A stretch of DNA of 20,715 nt from Candidatus Segatella albertsiae (GCA_002451555.1 DKCU01000111.1:45850-66564); one strand, 5' to 3'; shown: positions 1 through 8,574, counted from the first letter of the stretch. Notes: generated by a model not told the origin, from the letters alone. Numbers and translations: made by a program.

Positions 1-1758
1 TGGTATTCGGTGAAGTTTGACAAAGGCACAGATTTGAAGGTTGCCGCAGAGCGACTGAAGCAACTCGGTGAAATCTCCAAGGTGCAGACCAATGGTCGTA
101 TCAAGCGTGCTTACAATACAGACAGCAAGCGTATCTACCTCAACGAGAATGCGCTCAAGACCAAGGCTGCTACTCGTGCCACAGCTGAGGGCGAGCCTAA
201 CGACCCAGGCTTCTCCTATCAGTGGCATTATCGCAACTTAGGTGCAGGCAACTATGCCTTTGAGAACCTCAACGATAACCAAGTGGGTGCTGAGGCTGGA
301 TGCGATGTGAATGCCGCCGAGGCTTGGAAGACTTGCACTGGCGATCCTTCCATCATCGTGGCTGTCCTCGACGAGGGCGTGATGTACACCCACCCAGACT
401 TGGCTGCCAATATGTGGACTAATCCTGGCGAGACCAAGCAGGGAGCTACAACCGATGGTGATGGCAATGGCTATAACGGTGACCTCCACGGCTACAACTT
501 TATCACAGACACGGGCGACATTACCTGGACAGATGCCAACGACTCAGGGCATGGTACCCACGTGGCAGGAACAATTGCTGCCGTGAATGACAATGGCATC
601 GGTGTGTGTGGTGTCGCTGGTGGCGATGGCACTCCTAACTCGGGTGTGAAGATTATGTCTTGCCAAGTGTTCTCTGGTCAGAACAGCGTTACCTTGGCTG
701 GTGAGGCGAGAGCCATCAAGTATGCCGCCGACAATGGTGCGGTCATCTTGCAGTGCAGTTGGGGTTACAACTCCTCTGAGAGTAGCATCATCGACGGATA
801 TACTCCGGGCCCTGCCACCGAGAAGGAGTGGGCTGAGACTTATCCTTTGGAGAAGGAAGCCTTGGATTATTTCATCAACAATGCGGGCTCGCCAAACGGA
901 GTCATCGAGGGTGGTATCCCTGTCTTTGCCGCAGGCAATGAGTATGCAGGCAATCCAGCCTTCCCTGGCGCTTACTCCAAGTGTGTGTGCGTGGCTTCTG
1001 TGGCTGCCGACTATACCCCAGCTTGTTATACCGACTATGGTTCGCTCGTAACCTTGAGTGCTCCAGGTGGCGACTTGGAGTATTACAGCAAGATAGGCGA
1101 GAGCGACGAGGAATACTGGGACGAGACTTCTATGGCTCAGGGAGCGGTGCTCTCTACCTTGCCTAAGAATGGTAAGCCTTCCTATGGCTTTATGGAGGGT
1201 ACTTCCATGGCTTGTCCTCATGTATCGGGAGTCGCTGCCCTTGGCTTGGCTTACGCTGCCAAGACACATCGCCACTATCGTGCCGCAGACTTCGTGAGCT
1301 TGATGAAGAAGTCGGTCAAGGACTTGGATGGGCACTATGGCAATGGGGCTACCAAGACTTTCTATTATAACCATACTACGGTAGGTGCTTCTCCTCAGGT
1401 AGTCGAGCTCTCCAAGTATATCGGCAAGATGGGTACTGGCTTGATAGACGCAGCCAAGCTCCTGGACAACGTCAAGGGTAAGGAGTATAGCTCCGACATG
1501 AAGTTGCCTAACCTCTATGTGGCATTGGACAAGACCACAAGCTTGAACCTTGCCAACTACTTCGAGGGCGGCAACCAGACTTACACCTGCAGTGTGGCTG
1601 ATGCCAACGTAGCTTCTGTGTCAGTAGAAGGAACAACCTTGATAGTGAAAGCTCTTGCTACGGGTAGCACTGTCTTGACGGTGAAAGCAGCCGATGGTAC
1701 ACAACAGACAGCTACCATCACTGTTCGCAAGAATGCAAGCGACAAGGGTTGGATGTAG
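1..1758 (+). CDS. S8 family (subtilisin-like) serine peptidase, 5' partial
   Basis: Secreted or surface serine endopeptidase of the subtilase family. The reading frame is open to base 1 (codon 10-12 is GTG, not a convincing start), so signal peptide and part of the propeptide lie outside the window. Counting that GTG as residue 1, the catalytic triad is complete: Asp121 in VAVLDEG, His181 in SGHGTHVAGT, Ser399 in GTSMACPHVSG, with the oxyanion Asn310 in AAGNEYAG. Residues about 1-60 resemble the end of a subtilase propeptide. After the catalytic domain (ending near 490), residues about 495-575 look like an Ig-like BIG2 fold (NVASVSVEGTTLIVKALATGSTVLTVKA). I see no T9SS sorting signal at the C-terminus, so anchoring must be decided by the missing N-terminus. 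A small lipoprotein gene follows 33 bases downstream and is probably co-transcribed. Substrate unknown. Confidence 0.93.
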   Translation, partial: WYSVKFDKGTDLKVAAERLKQLGEISKVQTNGRIKRAYNTDSKRIYLNENALKTKAATRATAEGEPNDPGFSYQWHYRNLGAGNYAFENLNDNQVGAEAGCDVNAAEAWKTCTGDPSIIVAVLDEGVMYTHPDLAANMWTNPGETKQGATTDGDGNGYNGDLHGYNFITDTGDITWTDANDSGHGTHVAGTIAAVNDNGIGVCGVAGGDGTPNSGVKIMSCQVFSGQNSVTLAGEARAIKYAADNGAVILQCSWGYNSSESSIIDGYTPGPATEKEWAETYPLEKEALDYFINNAGSPNGVIEGGIPVFAAGNEYAGNPAFPGAYSKCVCVASVAADYTPACYTDYGSLVTLSAPGGDLEYYSKIGESDEEYWDETSMAQGAVLSTLPKNGKPSYGFMEGTSMACPHVSGVAALGLAYAAKTHRHYRAADFVSLMKKSVKDLDGHYGNGATKTFYYNHTTVGASPQVVELSKYIGKMGTGLIDAAKLLDNVKGKEYSSDMKLPNLYVALDKTTSLNLANYFEGGNQTYTCSVADANVASVSVEGTTLIVKALATGSTVLTVKAADGTQQTATITVRKNASDKGWM

Positions 1759-1790
1759 TTATACACATATTGGATGTAGTTATCAACATA
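1749..1790 (+). repeat. 21-bp tandem duplication across the protease stop codon
   Basis: Two adjacent copies, 1749-1769 and 1770-1790, share the first 14 bases (TTGGATGTAGTTAT) and differ at only two of 21 positions. The first copy contains the TAG stop of the peptidase. Because the unit is 7 codons long, the second copy repeats the TAG in the same frame, so readthrough would add only six residues. Confidence 0.85.
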
Positions 1791-1791
1791 T

Positions 1792-2307
1792 ATGAACAAA
1801 AGAACAGAAAATATGAAACATATAATCAAGCTCTTTACCCTGTTGGCAGCGTTGCTTCTCACTACAGGTTTTGTATCTTGCAGCAGTGATGACGATGAGC
1901 CGCAAGAGCAGTCGCTTCCTGTTACTCCAGCCAACCTGGATGGAGTATGGCAGATGACGGAGTGGAACAATGGTCAGCCAATGCCAGAGGGAACATATTG
2001 CTATGTTGTTTTCCATCGCCGTGACAACACGATGGAGATGTACGACAACTTGAACAGTATGTATGCTCATCATACTACAGGTTATTTTAGCATCAAACAA
2101 GACCCTTATTTGGGCTATGTCATCAGCGGAGCCTACGACAATGGCGTTGGTGATTGGAACCAATCCTATATCGTGTCTCAACTCTATCAGAGCACAGGCA
2201 CAATGGTTTGGACCGTCAAGGACGATGCCAGTGACGTTTGTCGCTATCAGCGAGTGAGCGAGGTTCCTTCTGAAATCTTGAAGGAAGCGAGCGACATGGA
2301 GGAATAA
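1792..2307 (+). CDS. small surface lipoprotein, lipocalin-like
   Basis: Short exported lipoprotein of unknown function. From the ATG at 1792 the first 29 residues form a type II signal peptide, with hydrophobic core LLAALLLTTG and lipobox FVSC; Cys30 would be lipidated. The residues after it are SSDDDE, the acidic pattern known in Bacteroidetes as a lipoprotein export signal that sends the protein to the cell surface. The mature part (about 140 residues) opens with LDGVWQMTEWNNGQPMP, typical of lipocalin-like domains in Bacteroidales, and is predicted to be mostly beta strand. An ATG at 1813 (Met8) would give an equally good, shorter signal peptide, and I cannot decide between the two. It probably forms an operon with the S8 peptidase; a role as inhibitor, chaperone or accessory of that protease is possible but only inferred from position. 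Confidence 0.85.
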   Translation: MNKRTENMKHIIKLFTLLAALLLTTGFVSCSSDDDEPQEQSLPVTPANLDGVWQMTEWNNGQPMPEGTYCYVVFHRRDNTMEMYDNLNSMYAHHTTGYFSIKQDPYLGYVISGAYDNGVGDWNQSYIVSQLYQSTGTMVWTVKDDASDVCRYQRVSEVPSEILKEASDMEE

Positions 2308-2313
2308 TCAATA

Positions 2314-2335
2314 TTCTACTTCCTGAGAAGTAGAG
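2314..2335. other. small hairpin after the lipoprotein gene
   Basis: CTACTTC (2316-2322) and GAAGTAG (2327-2333) form a 7-bp stem with a 4-base loop, extendable by one A-T pair and one G-U pair. No T run follows, so it is not itself a terminator. It lies just upstream of the strong hairpin at 2349-2388. Confidence 0.5.
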
Positions 2336-2348
2336 TAAGAATAATAAT

Positions 2349-2388
2349 AAAAAAAGAGTTCTGCCGTCAAAGGCAGAACTCTTTTTTT
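2349..2388. terminator. bidirectional intrinsic terminator
   Basis: A perfect 17-bp stem (2349-2365 with 2372-2388) closes a 6-base loop. The outer seven pairs are A-T, giving a run of seven A on one side and seven T on the other, so either strand yields a GC-containing hairpin followed by a U tract. It serves the lipoprotein gene from the left and the convergent T9SS cargo gene from the right, whose stop is 32 bases away. Confidence 0.95.
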
Positions 2389-2420
2389 ATTATGTGATAA
2401 GTTGTTATATGATGAAGCAA

Positions 2421-4871
2421 TTACTTCTTGATAACAACTTTCTTGGTAGTACCATTAGACTTGATGACATAGACGCCACTGCCAGAAATCTGGTCAATCT
2501 TTCTACCATCGATGGTGTAGATAGAAGGCTTGGTGTCAGAAGCTACCTCCACGTTGGTGATGCCACTTGCAGCTTCATCCACGAAAAGCAACTTGGCTTC
2601 GCCTTCGACAGAGCTAATCATGACGTAATCGTAGATAGGGAGTACAGAGCCGTAAGAACCATCAGGCATAGTCACATCCTCACCCCAGTTTACAGGATTG
2701 CCATCGTAATTGATGCCATCGCCAGAATCTTCGCAATTGCATACAGGTACACAGCTACCGCCATATACGATGAACTTGTTCTCACCATCGGTCATTTGAG
2801 GTTTGATCCACAAAGGCTTGGTGCTACCTGCGACAGTTAAGTCAACGGTCTCGCCCTTCTTGATAACCAAAGGGTTGGTGATGGTCTCACCTGGCTTGGA
2901 GTCACGGTTGATGAGTGTCAAGGTCTTGTCCTTTACGTCTCCAGCCATGTTGACTTGGATATAAAGCTTGTCGCCAGCAGCAACAGGGAATACACCTTGG
3001 TATGACTTTTCGTATTGATAGTCAGAGTTGACCATACTGCTTACTGCATCATTGCTGTTCTTGGCTACACCGAGAGAATATTCGTAATCGAAAGGAACGT
3101 CGCAAGATAAATCGACGACACCATCCTGCTTTACATCATATTCCAACCAAAGGTTGCCTGTGTCCTCACCCAAAGTATAGGTGTCCTCAGTCATCTTGAT
3201 GGCGGAAGAACGAACCTCGCCTGCATCAAATGTAGTTTCTGCAAGCTGGAAGGTATCGTCCTTCTTGACACCAGTGATAGCGATGTTGTAGGTCTTGCCT
3301 GCTTTTGCTTCTGCAAAGAATACGTTGCCCTTGTGGTAAGTATCAGTCTTGATGTCTGCTGTAGGGTCTGTGAAAGCAACAGTGACACCCTCGCTTACAG
3401 TGATAGCAAGCTTGCCATCCTTTGTTGCTTTGTAAGTGTAATACTCAGCGTTGTCGAAGTCGATAGTGTTCTCGCCAGTAACAGCTTCCTTAGGATTTCC
3501 TGCCAACGAACCCTTCTCGATGTCTGCGTATGAGAAAGTGAGCTTGAGAGGATTTGCCTCGTTGGATGTTACGGTCAAGAGATAAGTCTTATCTACTGTG
3601 GCGGTAACATCTTTCTTCAGAATCTTATTCTCCATCTTGGTAGCGCCCCATGTGCCAGTACCGATGTTCAGTGATACGGCTGAACCATCGCTTAAGTCAG
3701 AGGCAGACTCTACAACCAAGAACTTGCTGGTGTTGGCTGGTACGATGATGCTATAATAATAGGTGCCCTTGTCAGCAACGGTAATTTCAGGGGTAGGGGT
3801 AGCATCGCTAATCTCTACAGGGATTGGGTTGTCAGGATTCTCGCCTGCCTTGTAGTTTTCCATCTGGAAGTTAAAGGTGTCAGCCTTGTCGGTTGCCGTC
3901 TTCTTATCTACTACTATATAATAGGTGTAAGCTTTTGAAGCAGCTTCTGCGCGTACATTATAGCTACCTACTTCAGACTTACCCTGTGCGTAGGTTCCTG
4001 CTGCTGCATTGAGCTTGTTTCTATAGATGGCTACCTGACCATCAGCAAGCGCTGAGTTGCTTGATATGTTGAGATAACCTGTATGCTCTGGCTGGTAAGT
4101 GAAGAAGTACTTGCCTGCTTCGGCTGGTACGGTGTTCTCACCATCCTTCAAGGCGAATGGCATGTCAATGCTGCCTTCCTTTACTTCAACTACTTCGGAT
4201 GTAGCCACGAAGAAAGGAATACTGAGGTTGAAGTTGATGGCATAGGTCTCACCAGCCTTGGTGTTGATTTTGAATACCTTCATGCCATTTACAGTTTCTA
4301 CGGAAACTGTAGTGCCATTAACGGTTGCAGAACTAACATACTGTTCTGTCTTGATTTGCAATTGCCCATCCTTCTCTGCTTTGTAGGTGGAATATACATT
4401 GGTATTATCCCAGTTGCCGTTCTCGTAGTGAGGATTACCGAACACCTGTGTCTCTCCCAACTTGATTTCCAAAGGATTCTCATCAGAAAGACCGACACCT
4501 AAGTTCTCTGTCTTGTCAAGCTGGAGGGTGAAGCCAGCCTTGCCTTTTGCTTCTGCGTTCAGCATGAAGTAGTAAGTCTTTCCCTTTTCAAGAGCAAAAA
4601 CCTTGGTGGTGTAATCAGACTTAGTTACGCCATCAATTTGGGTGGGTCTAATGCCACCCTTGATGGCAACGTTAGGAACAGGGCTTTCTTCATACTGACC
4701 GATAGTGGCGATGTAGTCATTGTCGGCAGTAAAAGTCCAATAGATAGTACCTGCAGCTGTTGCGTCGTAGGTGTTCTCACCTGTTTGGGCGGAAAGTGGA
4801 CTGCCGTATGTTTGCGCCATGGCAGATGAAGCGAGGCACAAAGCAGCAGCGAAGAGTAAAGTTTTTCTCAT
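2421..4871 (-). CDS. large secreted repeat protein with T9SS sorting domain
   Basis: Exported protein of 816 residues. The N-terminus MRKTLLFAAALCLASSAMA is a clear signal peptide with cleavage before Gln20. The last about 55 residues (SIYTIDGRKIDQISGSGVYVIKSNGTTKKVVIKK) match the type A C-terminal sorting domain of type IX secretion cargo, which is cleaved on export and usually leads to surface attachment or release. Between them lie about seven diverged beta-sandwich modules of 80-110 residues. They share a pattern: an opening such as NPLEIKLGET or NPKEAVTGENT, then Y-x-TYKAxKDGxLxI, then AGETYAINF or AGKTYNIAI. There are no catalytic motifs that I recognise. A cysteine cluster CVPVCNC sits at residues 707-713, followed by an Asp/Asn-rich stretch. 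A structural, adhesive or ligand-binding surface role is the likeliest reading; substrate unknown. Confidence 0.88.
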   Translation of the reverse strand: MRKTLLFAAALCLASSAMAQTYGSPLSAQTGENTYDATAAGTIYWTFTADNDYIATIGQYEESPVPNVAIKGGIRPTQIDGVTKSDYTTKVFALEKGKTYYFMLNAEAKGKAGFTLQLDKTENLGVGLSDENPLEIKLGETQVFGNPHYENGNWDNTNVYSTYKAEKDGQLQIKTEQYVSSATVNGTTVSVETVNGMKVFKINTKAGETYAINFNLSIPFFVATSEVVEVKEGSIDMPFALKDGENTVPAEAGKYFFTYQPEHTGYLNISSNSALADGQVAIYRNKLNAAAGTYAQGKSEVGSYNVRAEAASKAYTYYIVVDKKTATDKADTFNFQMENYKAGENPDNPIPVEISDATPTPEITVADKGTYYYSIIVPANTSKFLVVESASDLSDGSAVSLNIGTGTWGATKMENKILKKDVTATVDKTYLLTVTSNEANPLKLTFSYADIEKGSLAGNPKEAVTGENTIDFDNAEYYTYKATKDGKLAITVSEGVTVAFTDPTADIKTDTYHKGNVFFAEAKAGKTYNIAITGVKKDDTFQLAETTFDAGEVRSSAIKMTEDTYTLGEDTGNLWLEYDVKQDGVVDLSCDVPFDYEYSLGVAKNSNDAVSSMVNSDYQYEKSYQGVFPVAAGDKLYIQVNMAGDVKDKTLTLINRDSKPGETITNPLVIKKGETVDLTVAGSTKPLWIKPQMTDGENKFIVYGGSCVPVCNCEDSGDGINYDGNPVNWGEDVTMPDGSYGSVLPIYDYVMISSVEGEAKLLFVDEAASGITNVEVASDTKPSIYTIDGRKIDQISGSGVYVIKSNGTTKKVVIKK

Positions 4872-4957
4872 ACTCGTTGTGTTTTAATTAAAATTTTATG
4901 TTACTAAATGTAAGCAAAGAAAGACCTTGTCGTGGCATTCCTTCGCTTTATTGGCGA

Positions 4958-4965
4958 CAAAGGTA
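4958..4965 (-). promoter_or_regulatory. -7 promoter element for the T9SS cargo gene
   Basis: Read on the minus strand this is TACCTTTG, fitting the Bacteroidetes -7 consensus TAnnTTTG. A start near 4950 would give an untranslated leader of about 80 bases. No clear TTTG is seen at -33. Confidence 0.6.
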
Positions 4966-5006
4966 ACAAAATATTCTGAAATATGCAAGAAAAGAGACAG
5001 GTTCTT

Positions 5007-5024
5007 ATCAACCTAATGGTTGAT
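5007..5024. repeat. inverted repeat between divergent promoters
   Basis: ATCAACC and GGTTGAT are perfect inverted copies separated by TAAT. The repeat is flanked by direct copies of TTCTTAT (5002-5008 and 5024-5030). It lies between the two outward-facing -7 elements at 4958-4965 and 5093-5100, so an operator is possible. Nothing else stands out in the 258-base gap 4872-5129. Confidence 0.5.
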
Positions 5025-5092
5025 TCTTATAAAGTGAAAGCATGCAAGGGAAGAATGTTGCAATTTTATGGTGCTTTTTAGAAATAAAGTTG

Positions 5093-5100
5093 TATCTTTG
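5093..5100 (+). promoter_or_regulatory. -7 promoter element for the ATPase relic and DUF1573 gene
   Basis: TATCTTTG matches TAnnTTTG exactly and lies 29 bases before the ATG at 5130. I find no second match between it and the DUF1573 start at 5561, so this promoter probably drives both. Confidence 0.65.
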
Positions 5101-5129
5101 CCACCACATTAAGTTAATGCAAATCAATC

Positions 5130-5564
5130 ATGACAGATAACAACAATAGAATATTGCCTGTTGGCATTCAGTCTTTCTCTGAAATCAGAAAGAATGGATA
5201 CCTCTACGTTGACAAGACGGATATCATCTGGACACTTGTCAATAAGCGGAAGAAGTATAATTACTTGAGTCGCCCCTGTCGATTCGGCAAGTCTGTGCTT
5301 GTCGATACTTTGCAAGCTTATTTAGAGGGAAGAAGAGAACTCTTCGAAGGCTTAAAAATCATGGATTTGGAAAAGGAATGGACGCAATATCCTGTTATAC
5401 GGCTTGATATGAGCCGTGGAGGAGCAACTGCGGCAGAAAAGCAAATTCAAACTAAGAGATATACTGCTCCTTTTGAGGCAGATAAACGTGAGGTTATAGC
5501 TCTTGCAGTTGAATTGGATGAGATGGGTAAGGGACTTGTTGATTGGAAGAGAGTAGAAGTATGA
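5130..5564 (+). pseudogene. AAA-ATPase/DUF1703 gene with large in-frame internal deletion
   Basis: The family (AAA-ATPase_like plus a C-terminal DUF1703 PD-(D/E)XK-type domain) is normally about 500-550 residues; this frame has 144. Residues 1-101 are a normal N-terminus: ILPVGIQSFSEIRKNGYLYVDKTD, a Walker A-like RPCRFGKS at 48-55 (Cys50 where Arg is usual), and RLDMSRGGATA at 91-101. From about residue 103 the sequence (KQIQTKRYTAPFEADKREVIALAVELDE...DWKRVEV) is the extreme C-terminus of the same family. About 370-380 residues, including Walker B and the nuclease-like core, are missing, and the frame is kept across the joint near 5430-5441. The stop TGA overlaps the ATG of the next gene. ATPase function must be lost; translation may still couple to the downstream gene. 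Confidence 0.85.
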
Positions 5565-6307
5565 AACGTAGTTTTATAATCTTGACGGCAATATTTGCTT
5601 TATGCTTCATAGGCGTGATGCGAGGTGTGGCGCAAGAGCCCTTGCTGCGTTTTGACCGGCAGGTGATAGATGCTGACACAATGACCGAGGATGATGCACC
5701 TCGCACCTATGCCTTTGTAGGAAGAAACGTGAGTGGGAGGGTGCAGGAGATCACTCGCATCCAGACAACTTGCGGCTGTACCAAGTCGAGCGTCAGCCAG
5801 ATGATTTTACAGCCGGGGGATAGCTGTCGGATAGAAATCACTTTCACACCGAATGGCTATCCGGGTACGATTGATACTCGTGCTTTCGTCTATCTGAAGG
5901 AAATGGGCAACAATCCTGTGATGAAGATTGGGTTGAGAGGAATGGTATTGCCAAGTGCCGATGTGTGGTATCGCTTCAAGTATAAGATGGGCGACTTGCG
6001 ACTGAAACAATGCAAGGTGACTTTTACGGAGGTAGAGGTTGGTATGAAGCCCGAGGCGAGAATCCTTTGTGGCAATAGTGGCAAGAAACCTTTGCGTATC
6101 AGCAGTTTGGTGCTTCCGCAGTATGCTCAGGTGAAGACGGAGCCTGAGACGATAAAGCCAGGCGATGAGGCTGACTTGGTCGTGACTTTGTTGGTGGATA
6201 AGATTCCGCCGATGATGAAGCCCGACTTCTCTTTCCCGATAATCTTGGAAGGAGTGGATGCCAAGCCTTCTGATAGAACTATTACGGTTGTCGTCAACCG
6301 TAAGTAA
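5561..6307 (+). CDS. DUF1573 domain periplasmic protein
   Basis: Exported protein of unknown function, 248 residues. I chose the ATG at 5561 rather than the TTG at 5543, because it places a normal signal peptide at the N-terminus (MKRSFIILTAIFALCFIGVMRGVA, cleavage before Gln25). The ATG overlaps the upstream stop as ATGA. The first DUF1573 Ig-like module carries the family signature ITRIQTTCGCTKSS with Cys71 and Cys73, followed by LQPGDSCRIEITFTPNGYPG. A second module occupies about residues 135-248 (TFTEVEVGMKPEARILCGNSGKKPLRI...IKPGDEADLVVTLL). DUF1573 proteins are common in Bacteroidales, and I know of no secure biochemical role. The CGC pair might bind metal or form a disulfide; that is inference. 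Confidence 0.88.
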   Translation: MKRSFIILTAIFALCFIGVMRGVAQEPLLRFDRQVIDADTMTEDDAPRTYAFVGRNVSGRVQEITRIQTTCGCTKSSVSQMILQPGDSCRIEITFTPNGYPGTIDTRAFVYLKEMGNNPVMKIGLRGMVLPSADVWYRFKYKMGDLRLKQCKVTFTEVEVGMKPEARILCGNSGKKPLRISSLVLPQYAQVKTEPETIKPGDEADLVVTLLVDKIPPMMKPDFSFPIILEGVDAKPSDRTITVVVNRK

Positions 6308-6381
6308 TAAAAACTGCTATATAATAATGGAATGGCGTGAAGAAAATGGCAGAAAAGTTTCTTGGTTTCGATATTTTGTCG

Positions 6382-6389
6382 TATCTTTG
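6382..6389 (+). promoter_or_regulatory. -7 promoter element for the HHH outer-membrane gene
   Basis: TATCTTTG fits TAnnTTTG. A TTGG at 6363-6366 stands at about the right distance for a weak -33 element. The predicted leader to the ATG at 6479 is about 83 bases. Confidence 0.6.
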
Positions 6390-6478
6390 CAGCCGTAGGA
6401 TAGTATGAGGATTCCCACATCATCTTCTATCTATGATATTTGTTTGAGAATGTAGAACCAATTTATATGTGAAAGCCA

Positions 6479-8524
6479 ATGAAAGCAAAAGGTTTTTATA
6501 GGAATGTCGTGGGAGTGTGGCTTATGGTAAGTTGCATTCAGGTGAGTTATGCGCAAGAGAAAACAGATGTGTTTCGACAAGAGAATGCACAAGAAGCCGA
6601 AACCTCTTTCTTGCAAGAAAAGGAAAGAAAGGAGATAAGTCGCCCTTGGCAGCAGTATCTCGAACAACTCAGCGAGCAGGAGGAGTATGAGCAAGTCAAC
6701 TGGGAAGACTATGCGACTTTGTTGGAAGATTATGCCGAGCATCCCATCAACCTCAACACTGCCTCAAGGGAAGACCTGAATCAGTTTCCCTTTCTTTCTG
6801 CCAGGCAGATAGAGGACATCCAAGCCTATATCTACCAGTATGGGGCGATGAAGAGCATGGGTGAATTGGCGATGATAGAGAGCATCGACTGGTATCAACG
6901 TCAATTGCTCGGTTGCTTCGTCTATGTGGGCGAGGTAAAGAAACAAACCTTCCCTACGTTAGGACAGATAGCCAAGTATGGCAAGCATGAATTGGTGGGG
7001 GCAGTGAAAGTTCCTTTTTATGAGCGAAAGGGCGATAAGGAGGGGTATATGGGCTATCCTTACAGGCATTGGTTGCGCTATCAGTTCAAGTATGGCGACT
7101 ATGTGAAAGCAGGTGTAGTGGCTTCGCAAGATGCTGGTGAACCTTTCTTCGGTGGCAAGAACAACCTGGGTTACGACTTCTATTCTTACTATCTCCAGAT
7201 ACGCAAGTGGGGGCGGTTGAAGAATCTGACGATAGGGAAATATCGCTTACGAACGGGCATGGGATTGATGCTGAACAATGACTTTGGCTTCGGAAAACTC
7301 TCCATGCTTTCTTCTTTCGGTAGGATGGGTACTTCCATCCGTGTACATTCCTCACGCTATGCCGCCAATTATTTGCAGGGTGGAGCGGCGACTGTAAATA
7401 TCACCAAAGGACTTGATTGCAGTGCGTTTCTTTCTTATCGTAAGATAGATGCTACGGTGAAGAACGACTCCATATCGACCATCATAGAGACAGGATTGCA
7501 CCGCACGGAGAAGGAAATCGAAAAACAAAAGGCTGCCTCTGCATTCTTGGTGGGTGCCAATGTGCATTTCGCTTCAAACGGATGGCATCTTGGGGCTACA
7601 GGTATTTGTTATGGCTATTCCATGCCCCTGCATCCCAACAAGTCGCAACTCTACAAGCGATACGCTCCCGAAGGCAAGGACTTTTGGAATGCCAGCATCG
7701 ACTATGGGTATATCTCCCATCGGCTGACCTTGCAAGGCGAGGCGGCAATGGGCGATTGTGGAGTCGTGGCAACCATCAATTCTGCGAGTTATCTCTTCTC
7801 TGAGCACTTTTCTCTCCTGGCACTTTATCGTTTCTATCCATATCGCTACTATGCCCTTTATAGCAATAGTTTCTGTGCTGGGAGCGACGTGCAGGATGAG
7901 AGTGGTTGCTATGTAGGTATGCGCTGGTCGCCCTCTTCCAAATGGGTGGTTGAGGCTTATGGGGATGTCGCTTACTTCGCTTGGCCGAAATATCGGATGA
8001 CAGAGAGTACGTATGCGATGGATTGGCTGGCAAGTGTGGTTTGGCAACCTTCTTCGTCTGTATCTCTTGGTGCTCGCTATCAGTATAAGAACAAGTATCA
8101 GGTGGCTACCCAAAGGGCACGCTTTTCTCTTGGAATTGTGAAGAAGGCGTGGAGTAGCAAGACGCAAGTGGATGCCACCTCGTTGGAGGCAAGCCGTGGC
8201 TATATGTTGAGCGAGAACTTGTCTTGGAAGTTCGGATGGCTGAGGCTGAACTCGGTCTTCGGCTATTTCTATACCACGGATTACGATAGCAGGGTCTATG
8301 CCTATGAGCCGAATCTACTCTATACGATGAGCTTCGGCAGTTATTTCGGACATGGCATCCGTTATGCCTTGCTTGCCAGGGCGGAGATGGGCAAGCATCT
8401 GCTCGTTGTCTGCAAATGCTCCACGACCGATTACTTTGACCGTAACCATATATCTTCTGGTTATCAGCAGATAGATGGCTCCTCGCAGACTGACCTGGAG
8501 GTGCAGGTGAAATGGAAGTTCTAA
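6479..8524 (+). CDS. helix-hairpin-helix outer-membrane beta-barrel protein
   Basis: Exported 681-residue protein. Residues 1-25 look like a signal peptide (VVGVWLMVSCIQVSYA, cleavage before Gln26); a lipobox reading at Cys19 is possible but less likely. Residues about 27-75 are charged and Gln/Glu-rich. Residues 90-140 (INLNTASREDLNQFPFLSARQIEDIQAYI...MKSMGELAMIESID) form tandem helix-hairpin-helix motifs of the ComEA type, which in other proteins contact DNA. The rest alternates aromatic and polar residues, with many short amphipathic strands such as GYDFYSYYLQIRKWG and RYQFKYGDYVKAGVV, and ends in LEVQVKWKF, a terminal Phe typical of outer-membrane barrels. The combination is widespread in Bacteroidetes, but its function is not established. 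DNA uptake or DNA binding at the outer membrane is a plausible inference only. Confidence 0.85.
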   Translation: MKAKGFYRNVVGVWLMVSCIQVSYAQEKTDVFRQENAQEAETSFLQEKERKEISRPWQQYLEQLSEQEEYEQVNWEDYATLLEDYAEHPINLNTASREDLNQFPFLSARQIEDIQAYIYQYGAMKSMGELAMIESIDWYQRQLLGCFVYVGEVKKQTFPTLGQIAKYGKHELVGAVKVPFYERKGDKEGYMGYPYRHWLRYQFKYGDYVKAGVVASQDAGEPFFGGKNNLGYDFYSYYLQIRKWGRLKNLTIGKYRLRTGMGLMLNNDFGFGKLSMLSSFGRMGTSIRVHSSRYAANYLQGGAATVNITKGLDCSAFLSYRKIDATVKNDSISTIIETGLHRTEKEIEKQKAASAFLVGANVHFASNGWHLGATGICYGYSMPLHPNKSQLYKRYAPEGKDFWNASIDYGYISHRLTLQGEAAMGDCGVVATINSASYLFSEHFSLLALYRFYPYRYYALYSNSFCAGSDVQDESGCYVGMRWSPSSKWVVEAYGDVAYFAWPKYRMTESTYAMDWLASVVWQPSSSVSLGARYQYKNKYQVATQRARFSLGIVKKAWSSKTQVDATSLEASRGYMLSENLSWKFGWLRLNSVFGYFYTTDYDSRVYAYEPNLLYTMSFGSYFGHGIRYALLARAEMGKHLLVVCKCSTTDYFDRNHISSGYQQIDGSSQTDLEVQVKWKF

Positions 8525-8542
8525 AAGAAAGTATTGTGAAAC

Positions 8543-8574
8543 TTTGGTCAGTTCAATATATTTTATTAACTTTG
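8543..8574 (+). promoter_or_regulatory. promoter of the restriction-modification unit
   Basis: TTTG at 8543-8546 (-33) and TAACTTTG at 8567-8574 (-7) are separated by 20 bases, the canonical Bacteroidetes arrangement. The predicted start is at about 8580, essentially at the ATG at 8581. The -33 box begins 19 bases past the stop of the upstream gene. Confidence 0.8.

Noticed and set aside
544..1374. 276-residue minus-strand frame inside the S8 peptidase
   Set aside because: The sense strand encodes a complete catalytic triad; the antisense frame has no recognisable domain.
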